Below are positions 39,695-50,365 of a DNA stretch of 64,000 bases, one piece after another. The stretch comes from Craspedostauros australis (Eukaryota > Bacillariophyta > Bacillariophyceae > Mastogloiales > Achnanthaceae). The notes below the pieces were generated by a model. That model was not told the origin of the DNA and searched no databases. It saw only the letters and a program-made list of their open reading frames with translations. The position numbers were made by a program, and so were the translations under genes. Location of the stretch: contig JAMXDE010000022.1 of assembly GCA_026770025.1 (NCBI GenBank), positions 744,001 to 808,000 of the forward strand, written 5' to 3'. Positions within the stretch are counted from its first letter, which is position 1; each line of letters starts with the position of its first letter.

Positions 39695-40993
39695 ATGATA
39701 CGGGTAAATCAGCCGCAAAGCGAAACGCAAACGCAAGCCCAAGAGATATCCGAACTTATCGGTCTCTCCAACCAAGGCTGTCTCTTCATTTACCTTGGCG
39801 ATTACAGACAGGCATTGGGGGTGTTCTCCAACGCGTTGCGGCGATACAAGAAGATTGTCGACCAGGACACTGGCTTGGCACCGGCAAGGTGGTCCGGCAA
39901 CGGCCACGAAAACGTGAGACAAGATCGCAGTTGGGTGACAGACTTCATGGATATCGATGCGCTCATAACTCGACACTGCTGCCACAATGGCAACGCCTCT
40001 GAACGGAGCGGCGAAGATGGAATCTCACCCATGGTCACATCATATCCATATCAGCAGCAAAGGAATAACAATGACATGGGAATTCACTCAAGTTACGTTG
40101 CAAATCACCACCTCGGCACCAAGCAGGGGCATTGCTCATCCTCGCATGTTCTGCACAGTCCAAACGCTACGGCGCAGATGTACAACGTCTACAGCACCCC
40201 AATCCAGCTGCCACCATCGCCGACCACCGGTACAATCGATGCGCAAGACTTGAACAATTCCATCCCAACAGTCATCATGTTCAATCTCGCCCTCACCTAC
40301 CACCTGATGGCGCTTTCGTCAACAGACGGCCTTGCTCACCACTCCCAGTCACAAAGTCCATTGCCCAAGACACCCTCTTGCGACACGCACATCGTGCGAG
40401 ATCCCAACAGCAGAGAAGGGCGCCTCAGCCACATGGAACGTGCCATCCGGCTGTATGACTTGACCTACGAGCTGGTGGAAAGCGACCGCACCGAGGAGGA
40501 GTACGCGCAATCTTGCCACAACCGCCAGAATGTGCTCGACGAGACGGCGATGGATGACGGAACGCCTGCGCGGTGCCTCCTGTTCACGATGGTGCTGATG
40601 AACAATCTCGGACTTGCTCACAAGTCTCTCAGGAACGAGTCCGCTTCTCGTAACCTGTTGGATCAGCTCGTCGCGATGCTCATGGTCGTTTTGGACGACA
40701 TTCGACGCAATGGCCGCAGCCAGATCCTGCGTGCCTCGTCGCCGATTCGAGGCAGCTCGGATGCAATGCGAACGCCCCGCAGCGGTGGCAGCGAATCGGC
40801 ACCCACGGCGATGGATCTTGAACATCCCTCGTCGGTTGGGGCACACGCTCATCAATCCAATGCAACCAGCCTTGGTACCGATATTGCCGACGCTGGCCAA
40901 GAGGAAGGTTGCATCTCTGCAATTTTGTCCCTGTTCATGGAGACGGCCTTCCCGACCATGGGGCTGAGGCGTCAGAGTGCGCCTGCGGCATGA
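39695..40993 (+). CDS. TPR-like repeat protein, dispersed family member 2
   Basis: A 432-residue frame starting at ATG 39695 (context aaccATGa). It has the same order of blocks as the genes at 11526 and 44422. The N-terminal TPR-like pair is FIYLGDYRQALGVFSNALRR, followed by a Ser/His/Asn-rich linker of about 140 residues. The core IMFNLALTYHLMALSS and the helix MERAIRLYDLTYELVES come next, then LMNNLGLAHKSLRNESASRN and a long C-terminal helix (DQLVAMLMVVLDDIRR). After a Ser-rich stretch the protein ends in a hydrophobic segment (ISAILSLFMETAFPTMG) and SAPAA, matching the APAA end of member 1. It is complete, without evident introns. Function is unknown; a scaffold or adaptor role is an inference from the TPR likeness. 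Confidence 0.75.
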   Translation: MIRVNQPQSETQTQAQEISELIGLSNQGCLFIYLGDYRQALGVFSNALRRYKKIVDQDTGLAPARWSGNGHENVRQDRSWVTDFMDIDALITRHCCHNGNASERSGEDGISPMVTSYPYQQQRNNNDMGIHSSYVANHHLGTKQGHCSSSHVLHSPNATAQMYNVYSTPIQLPPSPTTGTIDAQDLNNSIPTVIMFNLALTYHLMALSSTDGLAHHSQSQSPLPKTPSCDTHIVRDPNSREGRLSHMERAIRLYDLTYELVESDRTEEEYAQSCHNRQNVLDETAMDDGTPARCLLFTMVLMNNLGLAHKSLRNESASRNLLDQLVAMLMVVLDDIRRNGRSQILRASSPIRGSSDAMRTPRSGGSESAPTAMDLEHPSSVGAHAHQSNATSLGTDIADAGQEEGCISAILSLFMETAFPTMGLRRQSAPAA

Positions 40994-43900
40994 GGACGCT
41001 CCGCTGCCAGTTTACCCACAACACTGCAGGTACATTCATAGCACGCTGACTGTGCCGTTCCGTGCTCCGTGTCAATCTTGTCACTCTAGTTTTGGTTGAG
41101 TTCCACAGTCAATAGAGAATACCACTCATCCAGGGAGTAGAACAACGAAGTATAATACCTTGTTTCTGACTTCATCACCGACTACATTCACGACTTGTTA
41201 GTTCTGCTCTGGTGGAATACCTCCCCTTGTGGTACTGTACTCTCGCCATGGTCATTCATTCATTCATTCGTCCGGCATTGGCTCTGCGGACAGAGAGAGC
41301 ATGATACCACACTCTCTGCTGTGTCGGTAGTCAAACAGATCACAAGCAGCATTGCATGCAGTGTGCTGATCGTGCAACTGGCAGAAAATGCATAATTATA
41401 GCAGGAATGGCTGCCTGGCTTGGAGAATAGTAAGCACAACTACTGTGCGTCTGCATCGTCGTACCATATCAAACTCAGAGGGGACAGGTGACCTTGCGCC
41501 GACCACATCCACGAAAAGATGAGCGGCCGAATCCTCACAAGGTCGACGAAACGTCTCTTATCGCTTTGACATGCGGGAAGGGAACAATTGGAGGTTTTGA
41601 TCAGTGAACTGGCAAGTCGCACCGTCGAATGGTCGAGTCGAGTGGAAACAATCACCCTCTGCGCTTTGGTTGTCGTACCACACCCCTGGCTGGTTCTTGC
41701 GAGGACGAGGATGGAGATGAAGCCGGAATTGGGACACCTCCGACGACTGAGGAACAATCCAACGCACGAGTTTACGAAACTGGGTGACCAATAAGTGCGA
41801 CGGGGAACTGTTGGACGAAAGAGTTTGCTGTCCTTGTCGCAAGTTACGAATAACAACCTGTTGTAAATCCAGCGAAGTTCTCCTCCCTTCGTCAACTCAT
41901 CTCGGCGCCATCGGCCGCTCTTGCTCGCATGGCGGAGTGAGCGAAGTTACCTTAACAGCTCCATGCGCGTTCGCCGACACGCGCACCACCTCCAATTCGC
42001 CCTGGTTCTCGCATAACGCCAAATACTCAATCGTACTATACGAGCTATGGACATTACTATCTGCATTGCCGCTGTCTCCACAAAATCAGAAGCGTAAGTA
42101 TGAATTACCATGGGAAATCTGCTCGGATGGAACTGTACGGTGCACTATCTCCAACACCGGGCGACAGATGCCGTATCCTGGCAATCCCACGGTCTCCCAG
42201 TTGTTAGCGCCGACGATACGAGATACAGGAGCGTCACCTCTCCCAAAGAGCCGTCGACTGGAAACAGCACGAAGAAGAAGAAGAAAGAACACGCCATGTG
42301 CTTAAAATACTCTGCGACGGAGTGTGAAAGATGACTCTGCTCGAGAGTACTCTGCTCTAATCTACTGTGTTCGAGAGCACCCTGGTCTGGTCGAGCTCGT
42401 GTGTGCCTCATCTTCCTCTTTCTGTTTTGGATCCGGCATTGGATTGAAGGTTGCGACTGATGACGTGGTGGATACAGTATCAAAGAAAAGCGAAAGTCTC
42501 CACAGAAATACACACCAGGCACTGTTTCATACCCCGTCCTCAGGGATGGACTCGGAGAGGACGATCTATCCAAGGGAAGGGAGGAGGACCAGGGACGGGA
42601 TGGACTTTCCGATTCGCAGGTGCACGATGTGATGCAGTACCGATGCGATTCACGTGCGGCGCGGGGCCGTCGCATACGAATGGAACAGACCTCGGCCACA
42701 CAAGCCTTCAGATCAGCAACGATTGGCAAAGGAGGGGCGCGTTTCTGCACGAGGATCCCGCTCGCGCCTTGCAAAACAAGAAAATCTGCTCTCTTCTTTG
42801 CGGTGGTACGTACAACCACAATCCAAGAGAAGGAGAAAAGCCGCACCGTCATTGTGTGCTGACGTGGTCTCCTTCGTTCCCCGTTGCGACGCCTCACCAG
42901 CAAAAGATCACGCAAAAGGTTCCCATTTCCACTTTCCGGACGAAAACAGCGTTTAACCTTCACATGGGATATTGTTGACCAGGGACAGATATCATAAGTG
43001 TGTTCAATGCATATTCTAACAGCAGACAAAAAGGGCGAGTGTGAATGTTCGTTTCAACCATATTTCACGAGGAATGACGTGTCGGTCCGCAATCCTTCAC
43101 GAAAGCGCGACAGGTGCACCCACGTCTGTTGTATCACGACAAACTGGTGATGTTGCACAAAGATGCAGCGTAGCGGGAAATGCGTACCTCCTCGATATGT
43201 CGTGATTTGTCCATACTTTCGCCATCGTTGTAGTCCGAAGGCACGTGTACTTCACGGTACTCGCAGATTTCGTGACGGCGGGGATGATTTGGAACCATTT
43301 CTGTGTTGACGTGGACTGCTCTGCGTTGCCTTTTCCTTGCTCCGCCACCTCTCAATCTTTGACACTTGTCTGTTGGCCGCAAGGCGGTAATATTACATGG
43401 TCGTGTGGCACAACAGTATCCCAACCAGAGATACACACGATACCTATTCAACTCCACCTCCTTCTCCTCCTCACCCTGTCACCTCCACCAACACTCGTAC
43501 TGCTTCTACGTGCATACCATTGCAGACGAAACATTCGACACATCCTGCTCAGCTCCACAGATCCCTACCTGTCACACAACATACGAGGACACATCGTCAC
43601 GATCTGCGCACAGATCATCAAAGCACCAAGGCACCAAGGGCAACAGAAAAACGAGGTTGGCGAGATTTGTGAGATCGTCCCAAACTGGCAACGTGTGAGC
43701 GTTGGGCTTCAAACACAAGAGCGTTTACGCTCTTCCGCGGCTCGCACTAGTACGATCTATCCGTCCTCCATTCTCTCACGAGAGCACAAGTATCGTGACG
43801 ACACTTTCACTCGCCCATTCTCAGGTACTTCCACTGGCGCCTTGTACCTCCTGCAGCCTACGTGCTCCTACGTGTACCGCACCATCATCGCAGGTACTTA

Positions 43901-44421
43901 TCGGCAGAGGACGAGCTAGATCGTACTCATGCGGCAGCGTTGCGCTCTTTGCCAAATCGAACAATACCACAAACAGACGGCATTGTCATTGCAACAACTT
44001 CACAACGAAGAGAGACGACATACCCTGCACTGCTCCCAGTGGTCCCGACCAGCACAAGCCACAAAGGCGACAACCCCAACAGCAACAGTGGCAACAGCAA
44101 CAACGACGACGACGACGACGACATAGGCAGAACTCAGGACCAGGCTTCAGCTCCTTTGTCGACCGAGACAAGCCAACGTGTGGACCACAACAAGAGTGGC
44201 ACGAGCTACGGATAAGGACGACATTGTCGCATTCTTACGGGTGCTCTCCTCATCGAAGACCTTCGTGCTCGATAGAGGCTGACTTCAGTTGAGTTGAGTT
44301 GAGTTGAAGAGTCTTGAGCTGGACTCTTTCTGCTCAGCCAAGCCTCCGAAGACAGCGAACTGAGCAACACCAGCTCTGCTGCACCATTGCCGCACGAGTG
44401 CTGAGCAGTCCGATTCCAAAG
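40994..44421. other. intergenic, no convincing gene
   Basis: It contains a (CATT)4 run at about 41253-41269 and a (AGTTG)4 run at 44287. The longest frame (minus strand, 42145-43029) shows no domain, overlaps several frames of similar length on the other strand and includes a poly-Phe run from a gaagaagaag stretch; I regard it as chance. Confidence 0.45.
44287..44307 (+). repeat. (AGTTG)4 microsatellite
   Basis: Four copies of the pentamer AGTTG, about 115 bp upstream of the start codon of TPR-like member 3. Confidence 0.9.
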
Positions 44422-45612
44422 ATGTTGCAACTGACAGCAACAAAGAATGACACGGCCTGCAATCTGATTGCGTCCGGAGACTACAGGACGGCGGTGATCC
44501 TGCTGCTCGAGGCTCTGGAGGAGTGCAAGGCCGCCATCGTCACGCTAGAGTCGCAGCCTTCCCACCTGTGCGCATCCAACGCCCTGCTGTCGGTCGACGA
44601 CATCATGACGATGGGGCTAACGCAGACAGACACGGCAATCGAAGAGCTCAAGAGCACGGCGGACAACACGTCCTTCATCTACCGATGGCCGATCGCCGTG
44701 ACGAAGGTCATCGCTCAGGTGTCGGCGCCGAGCGATGTCCAACACCATGCCCAGCGCGATGTGGAGGCATCGGTCCAAGCCACCACCAACGCTGTGCTGC
44801 CCGTTGCCGTCGTCTTCAACCTCGCCCTCGCCCACCACCTGTGCAGTCAGGAGAGCACGCCGCCAGGCTCCAGACAAACATTCCTCTTCGGCCGGGCCCT
44901 CAAGCTCTACCAGATGGCCTACACGCTCTATTCCAAGCTCATGCCGTGCGAAATGTCGCACTCATCTCCGCTGGCTGCCGGTCTCGCCCAGCACGGCGTC
45001 TTCGTCCTCGCCACGTGCAACAACATGGGGGCTGTCTGCGAATCTCTCACCAACTACGCCGCCGCGCAGAACTTCTACAATCGCGTCCTGCAGATTCTGC
45101 TGTATCAGCATCGATTCGCCAACGTTTCGGAGCTGTTGCCAGCGTCCGCTCATGCTGGCACTTCTCCTCACGCCACCGCCAATGACGCATCCGGCGTGGG
45201 CGATGACAACATGGCTGACGAACACATGGAGGAAAGCACAGCAACAATGCCGCTGTCATCAACGGCAGCGCCGACATCGTCTTCAGAAGACCATCGCTAT
45301 CATCATCAGCATCAGCAGCAGCAGCAACCAGGACAACAACGACAACGACAAAGCAGCGTACGAGTTGAAGAGCCCTCAATGGACCAACCTATGCCGCCTG
45401 CTCTCTCGAATACACAACAACAGCAGCAGCCACAACAACAAGACCGGTATGTCCAACAAGCCAACCCTTGTCCTCAACAGTTGCAACAACAACAGGGATC
45501 GCAACAGTTCACTTCGTCCCTACAATTTTTACCGACCGAGATCTGCACGCTCTTCCTCTACAACGTGTCGCACGCCGCTTTCCGCGTGGTCAAAGTCGCC
45601 GCAGCGGCCTGA
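44422..45612 (+). CDS. TPR-like repeat protein, dispersed family member 3
   Basis: From ATG 44422 the frame encodes 396 residues; upstream in-frame sequence has only a TTG start and does not resemble the family, so the ATG is preferred. Blocks match the other two members: ACNLIASGDYRTAVILLLEA near the N-terminus, VVFNLALAHHLCSQ near residue 135, a basic helix FGRALKLYQMAYTLYSKL, and TCNNMGAVCESLTNYAAAQN near residue 205. Here the Gln-rich linker (QHQQQQQPGQQRQRQS) lies after the cores instead of between N-terminus and core. The C-terminus (LFLYNVSHAAFRVVKVAAAA) is again hydrophobic and ends in Ala. No intron is needed. The function is unknown. Confidence 0.75.
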   Translation: MLQLTATKNDTACNLIASGDYRTAVILLLEALEECKAAIVTLESQPSHLCASNALLSVDDIMTMGLTQTDTAIEELKSTADNTSFIYRWPIAVTKVIAQVSAPSDVQHHAQRDVEASVQATTNAVLPVAVVFNLALAHHLCSQESTPPGSRQTFLFGRALKLYQMAYTLYSKLMPCEMSHSSPLAAGLAQHGVFVLATCNNMGAVCESLTNYAAAQNFYNRVLQILLYQHRFANVSELLPASAHAGTSPHATANDASGVGDDNMADEHMEESTATMPLSSTAAPTSSSEDHRYHHQHQQQQQPGQQRQRQSSVRVEEPSMDQPMPPALSNTQQQQQPQQQDRYVQQANPCPQQLQQQQGSQQFTSSLQFLPTEICTLFLYNVSHAAFRVVKVAAAA

Positions 45613-46501
45613 TCTGCGCTTGTTAACAATGAAGGCAAAATCACGTTGAAGGGAGTGGTGCATGATTCCATCCGAAATGCAACTCCCAAAGCGCAATTGA
45701 GGATCTCTACCGATGTCGTGGGATCGCGGCCAGGGCTTTTCAAGACATGGAGTGGAATACTCCATTCGCCACCTGCAATACCATGCATCACCCCCACTAC
45801 CCTCATGTTTTGGGTGGGAACATGGACACAGCAACCACCGTGGGCAACCACAACCACGTATGTACGTATATCCACATACAAGCACAACAACCGTCCGCAT
45901 CCCATATCATAGTACAATACCATGCCATAACTGTAAATACTCCACCTACTAGCATTACTATCATCGTATTGCGCCACGCTGTTTCATCTTTCTGCGATTA
46001 ACACGCTACTCTGCGTGTGTCGCGCTTTCCCACGTACGTGCACCATGGCCTGTCAATGCCATGCAAAAAGGCTGAAGAGAGTATGGTATTCCACAAATGT
46101 TCTTGTCCGAACAGGAGAGTACTCCCTTCTCGACGCAGTCCAGTCAAAATGAAACGATTGCACCCCTATTGAAACGAGAGGCGCACATGCTACAGAGTGG
46201 TACAAGTCTTACATGCATTCTCTCTCTCTCTCTACGGATAGAGAGCGCTGTAATCGGTACTCTCCAGCTGACGATACTCCTACATTTGGCCAGGATGACA
46301 GGAAGAAAGCAGATGGTATCCACTCGAATCGTCACTGGTTGCAAGTTCCTTGCGCCACCAAGTCGCCTCATGGATCTTTTATGGTCATGTCCATGCGGGT
46401 CTCCCCAGATTGGTGGGAATGACCGCGCGATAAGACGCACCATAGTCGTACGTACCGCAGCGAATGCGCATCGCAGTATCCTCGCTCTCTCTTGAAAGTA
46501 T
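45613..46501. other. intergenic, no gene seen
   Basis: Nothing recognisable. It separates the convergent TPR-like member 3 and CPSF100 genes and contains a (TC) run at about 46220-46232. Confidence 0.5.
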
Positions 46502-49500
46502 CTACAGCACTACGTACTGATTGCACACGATGCCCCTCACCACGTAAAAATCCTCGCACAGCGGCCCTTCCACGTTGATGCGACCCGAGTCTGATGCCTT
46601 CGTCACGAGGATCACTTCGTTTACCAACAGCTGCGAGTATCCGGGATGCGTGCTGTACTCCGCCTTCATCCCCTGCGCGATCAATTCGCTGCGCAGATCG
46701 GTCAGCAGAATCTCTCCGTCGCTGAGGTACAGCGCGTTGCCATCGGATCGGCCTGCATTCTTGTTCGGTGCCAGGACGATGGATCCATCTAGCGCGACTC
46801 TCTGTCCTGTGGCGATGTAGTCCAGGTAGCTGACCGAGCAAGGCCCGAGTTTGGCCTCCTGCAGTTCCACCGGCTGCGCCGGCTCTTCCTCCATCTGCTT
46901 TTCCTCCACGGTGCGGTACGGCGTGTCCACCAAACGGGCACCGTACGCGGCGTGCCCGACGCGAAGTTCGATCGTGTCGGCATCGGATGGCGTGTGCACC
47001 ACCTTGCTGCCGGATGCAAACGTCCTCGCTGCGTTGGCAAGGTTCGTCACCTCATCGATCAATTCAAACTTGGTGTCGCCAATCGTAACTCCGCCGTGCG
47101 ACTGGTTGGGACCACCAAGAACGACAACTTCTCGCGGTTGCAACGCTCGCACAGATTGCCGCGCCGAACGCGAGTCGACACGGCCTTCCAATGGGATGTA
47201 GGCGATCTCACAGAAGACCGTCAGCTTGCGCGCGGACGTTGTGATCTTGACCGGCGGGCGTCCGTTGCGACCTCGGATGATGCCCTTGCCCTCGGACAGA
47301 TCCGCAGCCTCCAAACCGCGCTCGTTCACCCCGCTGCCATCATCCGCGCCATCTCCATCGTTCGCGTCGTTGCCACCTCTCTTCTTTCTCTTCTTTGCCA
47401 CCGACGACGACGACGACGACGCATTGCGTGCCGCGCTGCTGAGTCCACCCGACGTGCCATCCGCAGCGTAGCCGAATCCGTTGCGCCCGTCCGTGATCCT
47501 GCCGCTGCCACCGGAGTACTTGCTGGGATCCACCCCCGTGACGATGTCCACGAAATGCTCCGCCTGCACCGTGATACCGTAATCATCTTCCAAGACCGCG
47601 TCTGCGCCAGCCCCGATGGAACCGCCGATGCCGAATTTGGAAGTCTCGTCGGATTGGCCGATACCGACGGCCTCCTCGCGCACTTCGAATGTGAGATGCA
47701 ACGGTTTGGAGAACTTGAGGAAGAGGGAGGAGTCGAATCTGCTCTTCCTCCTCTTGAATTTGTTCTTCATGTTGCCACCGCCAGATTTGCCGGACGATGC
47801 CAACGACAGGGCGGACGATGATCCATTCGCCTTGATGCCGGCGCCATCGCGACTGTCCTCTCCGAGACGCAGACGTCCCTTGGCCAGCTCCACCTCTCGC
47901 AACAGCGCCTGCTTCTCCTCCTCCGCCTTGCGTTTGCGCTTGGCAACATCCTCGCTCTCGAGGAATGCTTGCAGCGCTGCCCCCACCAAGGGAGAACGGG
48001 ATGGCACGAGGACATCGACCTGAATGCGATCTTCGAGCTCCCTGCGTTCCAGCTTGGCGGCGCACCAATGCGACAGCAGCTGCCACGCCGTAGACAGTCG
48101 ATTGGTTTGCTGCGTGCGTTGCAGATCGGCCTCGGCAGCTGCCGGCGTTGTCGCCTCCACCTTGGTGAGTTCCACGTTGCTGTCATCTGTGATGTTGTTG
48201 TTGTTGGTGGTGGTGGTCGTCGGCGCATCCTCGATGGTGACATCGACATCGGCATCGACATTGGTGACGGAAGCCCGCTGCTTTTGCGTCCAGGCGGCAT
48301 GCAGATCATTGTCGCGGCTCGTGCAGAAGGAGGAATCTGTGAAGATGATGGCGTGGTTGTCGTTGTCGGCCCATTGCAGCAGCAGATCCCTGGACGGTCC
48401 GTGATCCAGGCCAAGCCCCGAGGCCAGAACGCACATGGGGTTGGAAGCACCGTTCGCATTCTGGCTGTTGGCGGTGAGCGCGTTGAGCTGATCGATGGAA
48501 GTGCACAGCGAGATGTTCTTCAAGGCGAAGGGGTGGCTGCTGCCGCTGCGGCTGTGCTGATCGAACTGATGACCGAGGGCCGGCGCCATCCACTCGAGCT
48601 GCGAACGGCAGAAGTCCAAGGTGTTGGACACCATGGGTCCCAGCCAGACGAGGTTGTAGGTGTTCTGGAGGCGTTGCTTCTCCCACGTTTGATCCAGCAG
48701 CAGGAGGATCTCCAGCACGCGACCGGACGCATCCACCGGCATGAGCACGTTGCCTTCGCGGCGCAGGACGCTGAGTATCTGCTCCACGAGCTGACGTTCC
48801 GACTGCGACACGAGAGGGATCTTCATGGCCTTGCTGTGGATGAGGGGAGCGACGAGCGGCAGCCTGGGGCCGCCCGGTCGCGTGATGAGAACATCGGGCG
48901 TTGATCCGTGCTGCAGCAGGGTGCTGGAGTCCAGGTGCATCTCCTTGGCGATGTGGTAGGTCGAGGTGACCACCACCGTGGTGTCGTCCTGCAGGCGCTG
49001 CAGCAGGTAGAAGGCTCCGCCAACGACGTGTCCTGCGCGGTGGGCTGTGACATGGAGCCTTGGCTTGACGGAGGAGTGCCCCATGGCCTGCCTCGATCCG
49101 ATGTTGGCGTTGGTGTTCCTGCCGGTCTTGACGGAGAATGGGAGGGCCATCGCCTGCGAGTACTTGATGGTCGTGAGGGCCGCGAAGGCCTGATCGATGT
49201 CATCCAGCGTGAAGGGCGGCGATGCTCCGTCTAGACAGAGGTTGGCATGGTAGTCGTAGAGCGTCATCTGCCCCATCTTGACGGTGGGGAACGTGGCGAA
49301 GATGGGAGGAATCACGACCGGCGCCGCCTCCGCACCATCCCTGCGGTTGCCGCCTCTCTGCGCCTCCTGCTGCTGCAGCCTCTGCTTCTCGCGCCGCTCC
49401 CTCTGCCGCTGCTGCGTCACCGTCTTCAGGTACGTCGGCAGATGCCCCAGGCTCTCCATCGTGGAGTCCGTCAGCACCACGCAGTCGTGCGGCGGCAGAT

Positions 49501-49672
49501 CGTAATGCGACGGAAAGCCAGGCGCGGCGGAGGCATCGGACGCTGGCCTGGGAAGACCTCCCACGTTGACCAGCACGCGCACATCACCGTACTCGATCAG
49601 CGTGCAGTTTCCCACGCTGGCGGCCCCCTTCTCTTGCCATCGGCTGCCGTACACAGGCGTCACGCGCAGCAT
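46502..49672 (-). CDS. CPSF2: CPSF100 (cleavage and polyadenylation specificity factor subunit 2)
   Basis: A 1056-residue single-exon frame with ATG 49672 and TAG at 46502. CPSF100 is the catalytically inactive partner of the CPSF73 endonuclease in mRNA 3'-end processing in the nucleus. The metallo-beta-lactamase half starts at LRVTPVYGSRW. The position of the HxHxDH metal motif reads CVVLTDSTMESLGHLPTY, with ligands lost as expected for CPSF100. Family motifs follow: ATFPTVKMGQMTLYDYHAN, LHVTAHRAGHVVGGAFYLL, the beta-CASP segment GNVLMPVDASGRVLEILLLL and VLASGLGLDHGPSRDLLLQW. A Lys-rich and Gly-rich insertion sits near 570-790. The C-terminal RMMBL-type segment is YIPLEGRVDSRSARQ. It is longer than typical (700-800 residues) because of the insertions. 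It appears complete and functional. Confidence 0.93.
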   Translation of the reverse strand: MLRVTPVYGSRWQEKGAASVGNCTLIEYGDVRVLVNVGGLPRPASDASAAPGFPSHYDLPPHDCVVLTDSTMESLGHLPTYLKTVTQQRQRERREKQRLQQQEAQRGGNRRDGAEAAPVVIPPIFATFPTVKMGQMTLYDYHANLCLDGASPPFTLDDIDQAFAALTTIKYSQAMALPFSVKTGRNTNANIGSRQAMGHSSVKPRLHVTAHRAGHVVGGAFYLLQRLQDDTTVVVTSTYHIAKEMHLDSSTLLQHGSTPDVLITRPGGPRLPLVAPLIHSKAMKIPLVSQSERQLVEQILSVLRREGNVLMPVDASGRVLEILLLLDQTWEKQRLQNTYNLVWLGPMVSNTLDFCRSQLEWMAPALGHQFDQHSRSGSSHPFALKNISLCTSIDQLNALTANSQNANGASNPMCVLASGLGLDHGPSRDLLLQWADNDNHAIIFTDSSFCTSRDNDLHAAWTQKQRASVTNVDADVDVTIEDAPTTTTTNNNNITDDSNVELTKVEATTPAAAEADLQRTQQTNRLSTAWQLLSHWCAAKLERRELEDRIQVDVLVPSRSPLVGAALQAFLESEDVAKRKRKAEEEKQALLREVELAKGRLRLGEDSRDGAGIKANGSSSALSLASSGKSGGGNMKNKFKRRKSRFDSSLFLKFSKPLHLTFEVREEAVGIGQSDETSKFGIGGSIGAGADAVLEDDYGITVQAEHFVDIVTGVDPSKYSGGSGRITDGRNGFGYAADGTSGGLSSAARNASSSSSSVAKKRKKRGGNDANDGDGADDGSGVNERGLEAADLSEGKGIIRGRNGRPPVKITTSARKLTVFCEIAYIPLEGRVDSRSARQSVRALQPREVVVLGGPNQSHGGVTIGDTKFELIDEVTNLANAARTFASGSKVVHTPSDADTIELRVGHAAYGARLVDTPYRTVEEKQMEEEPAQPVELQEAKLGPCSVSYLDYIATGQRVALDGSIVLAPNKNAGRSDGNALYLSDGEILLTDLRSELIAQGMKAEYSTHPGYSQLLVNEVILVTKASDSGRINVEGPLCEDFYVVRGIVCNQYVVL

Positions 49673-50365
49673 CGCTCAACAGCGTGGAAACGGCGCTTGC
49701 TATTGTGCGAGTATACTTAAGGTGCCCGTGGACTGCGAGCCACTGCAGGTGCTCCGGATAGTGCTTGGTTTCTCTTGTATAGTACCCAGTTGTATAGTAT
49801 GCTATGAGGAGATTGTGTCACACAGGTATTATACCTACGATCTCCGTCCATGCTGCACCATGGCGCAACCGTGTTTCGGGATCTCCTCCCTGCGCCTGGT
49901 GGTTTGTTGCCGCCGAGGATCTGGGTGATGGCGCGCACCCAAGACTGATTTCAGTCACGATTTTGATATCTGACCAACACGACCGTATTGACATCGTGTG
50001 CACGTTTGGATATTTTGAATGTGTCTGTAAATAACGTCAAGCGGTTATGCAGCAACACGAGCAAAGCGAAGCGCCACAAAAACACATTTCGTTTTGGATT
50101 AGCGACAAAACGTTATTCTGCCACAGACAGCCTTCGTTGGTGTTGGTGGCACAAGTGTGGACCGAGTGTGACGACATGGTATTATGCAATGCTAAGACAT
50201 TCTTACTCTGCTCTGCTCTGGTCTCACTGAAAATCTCCACCGTTCTGATGCCGCTGCGTCTACTTCAACGGGGGATACGGTTGTTAGCGTCGCGGTAGAG
50301 CTCTTATGCAGATGAGAGGTTGCCGACAGAGGTATGGTAGACGCGGCTTTTCGCTCACGCTCACC
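49673..50365. other. intergenic, no gene seen
   Basis: No domain-bearing frame. Contains the likely promoter of CPSF2 and the 3' end of the heat-shock factor gene. Confidence 0.5.

Noticed and set aside
42145-43029. 294-codon minus-strand frame
   Set aside because: Composition is random-looking, long frames exist on the opposite strand, and no domain or splice support is present.
46952-49720. Long plus-strand frames opposite CPSF100 (for example 47969-48904)
   Set aside because: GC-rich antisense shadows of a gene with clear family motifs.
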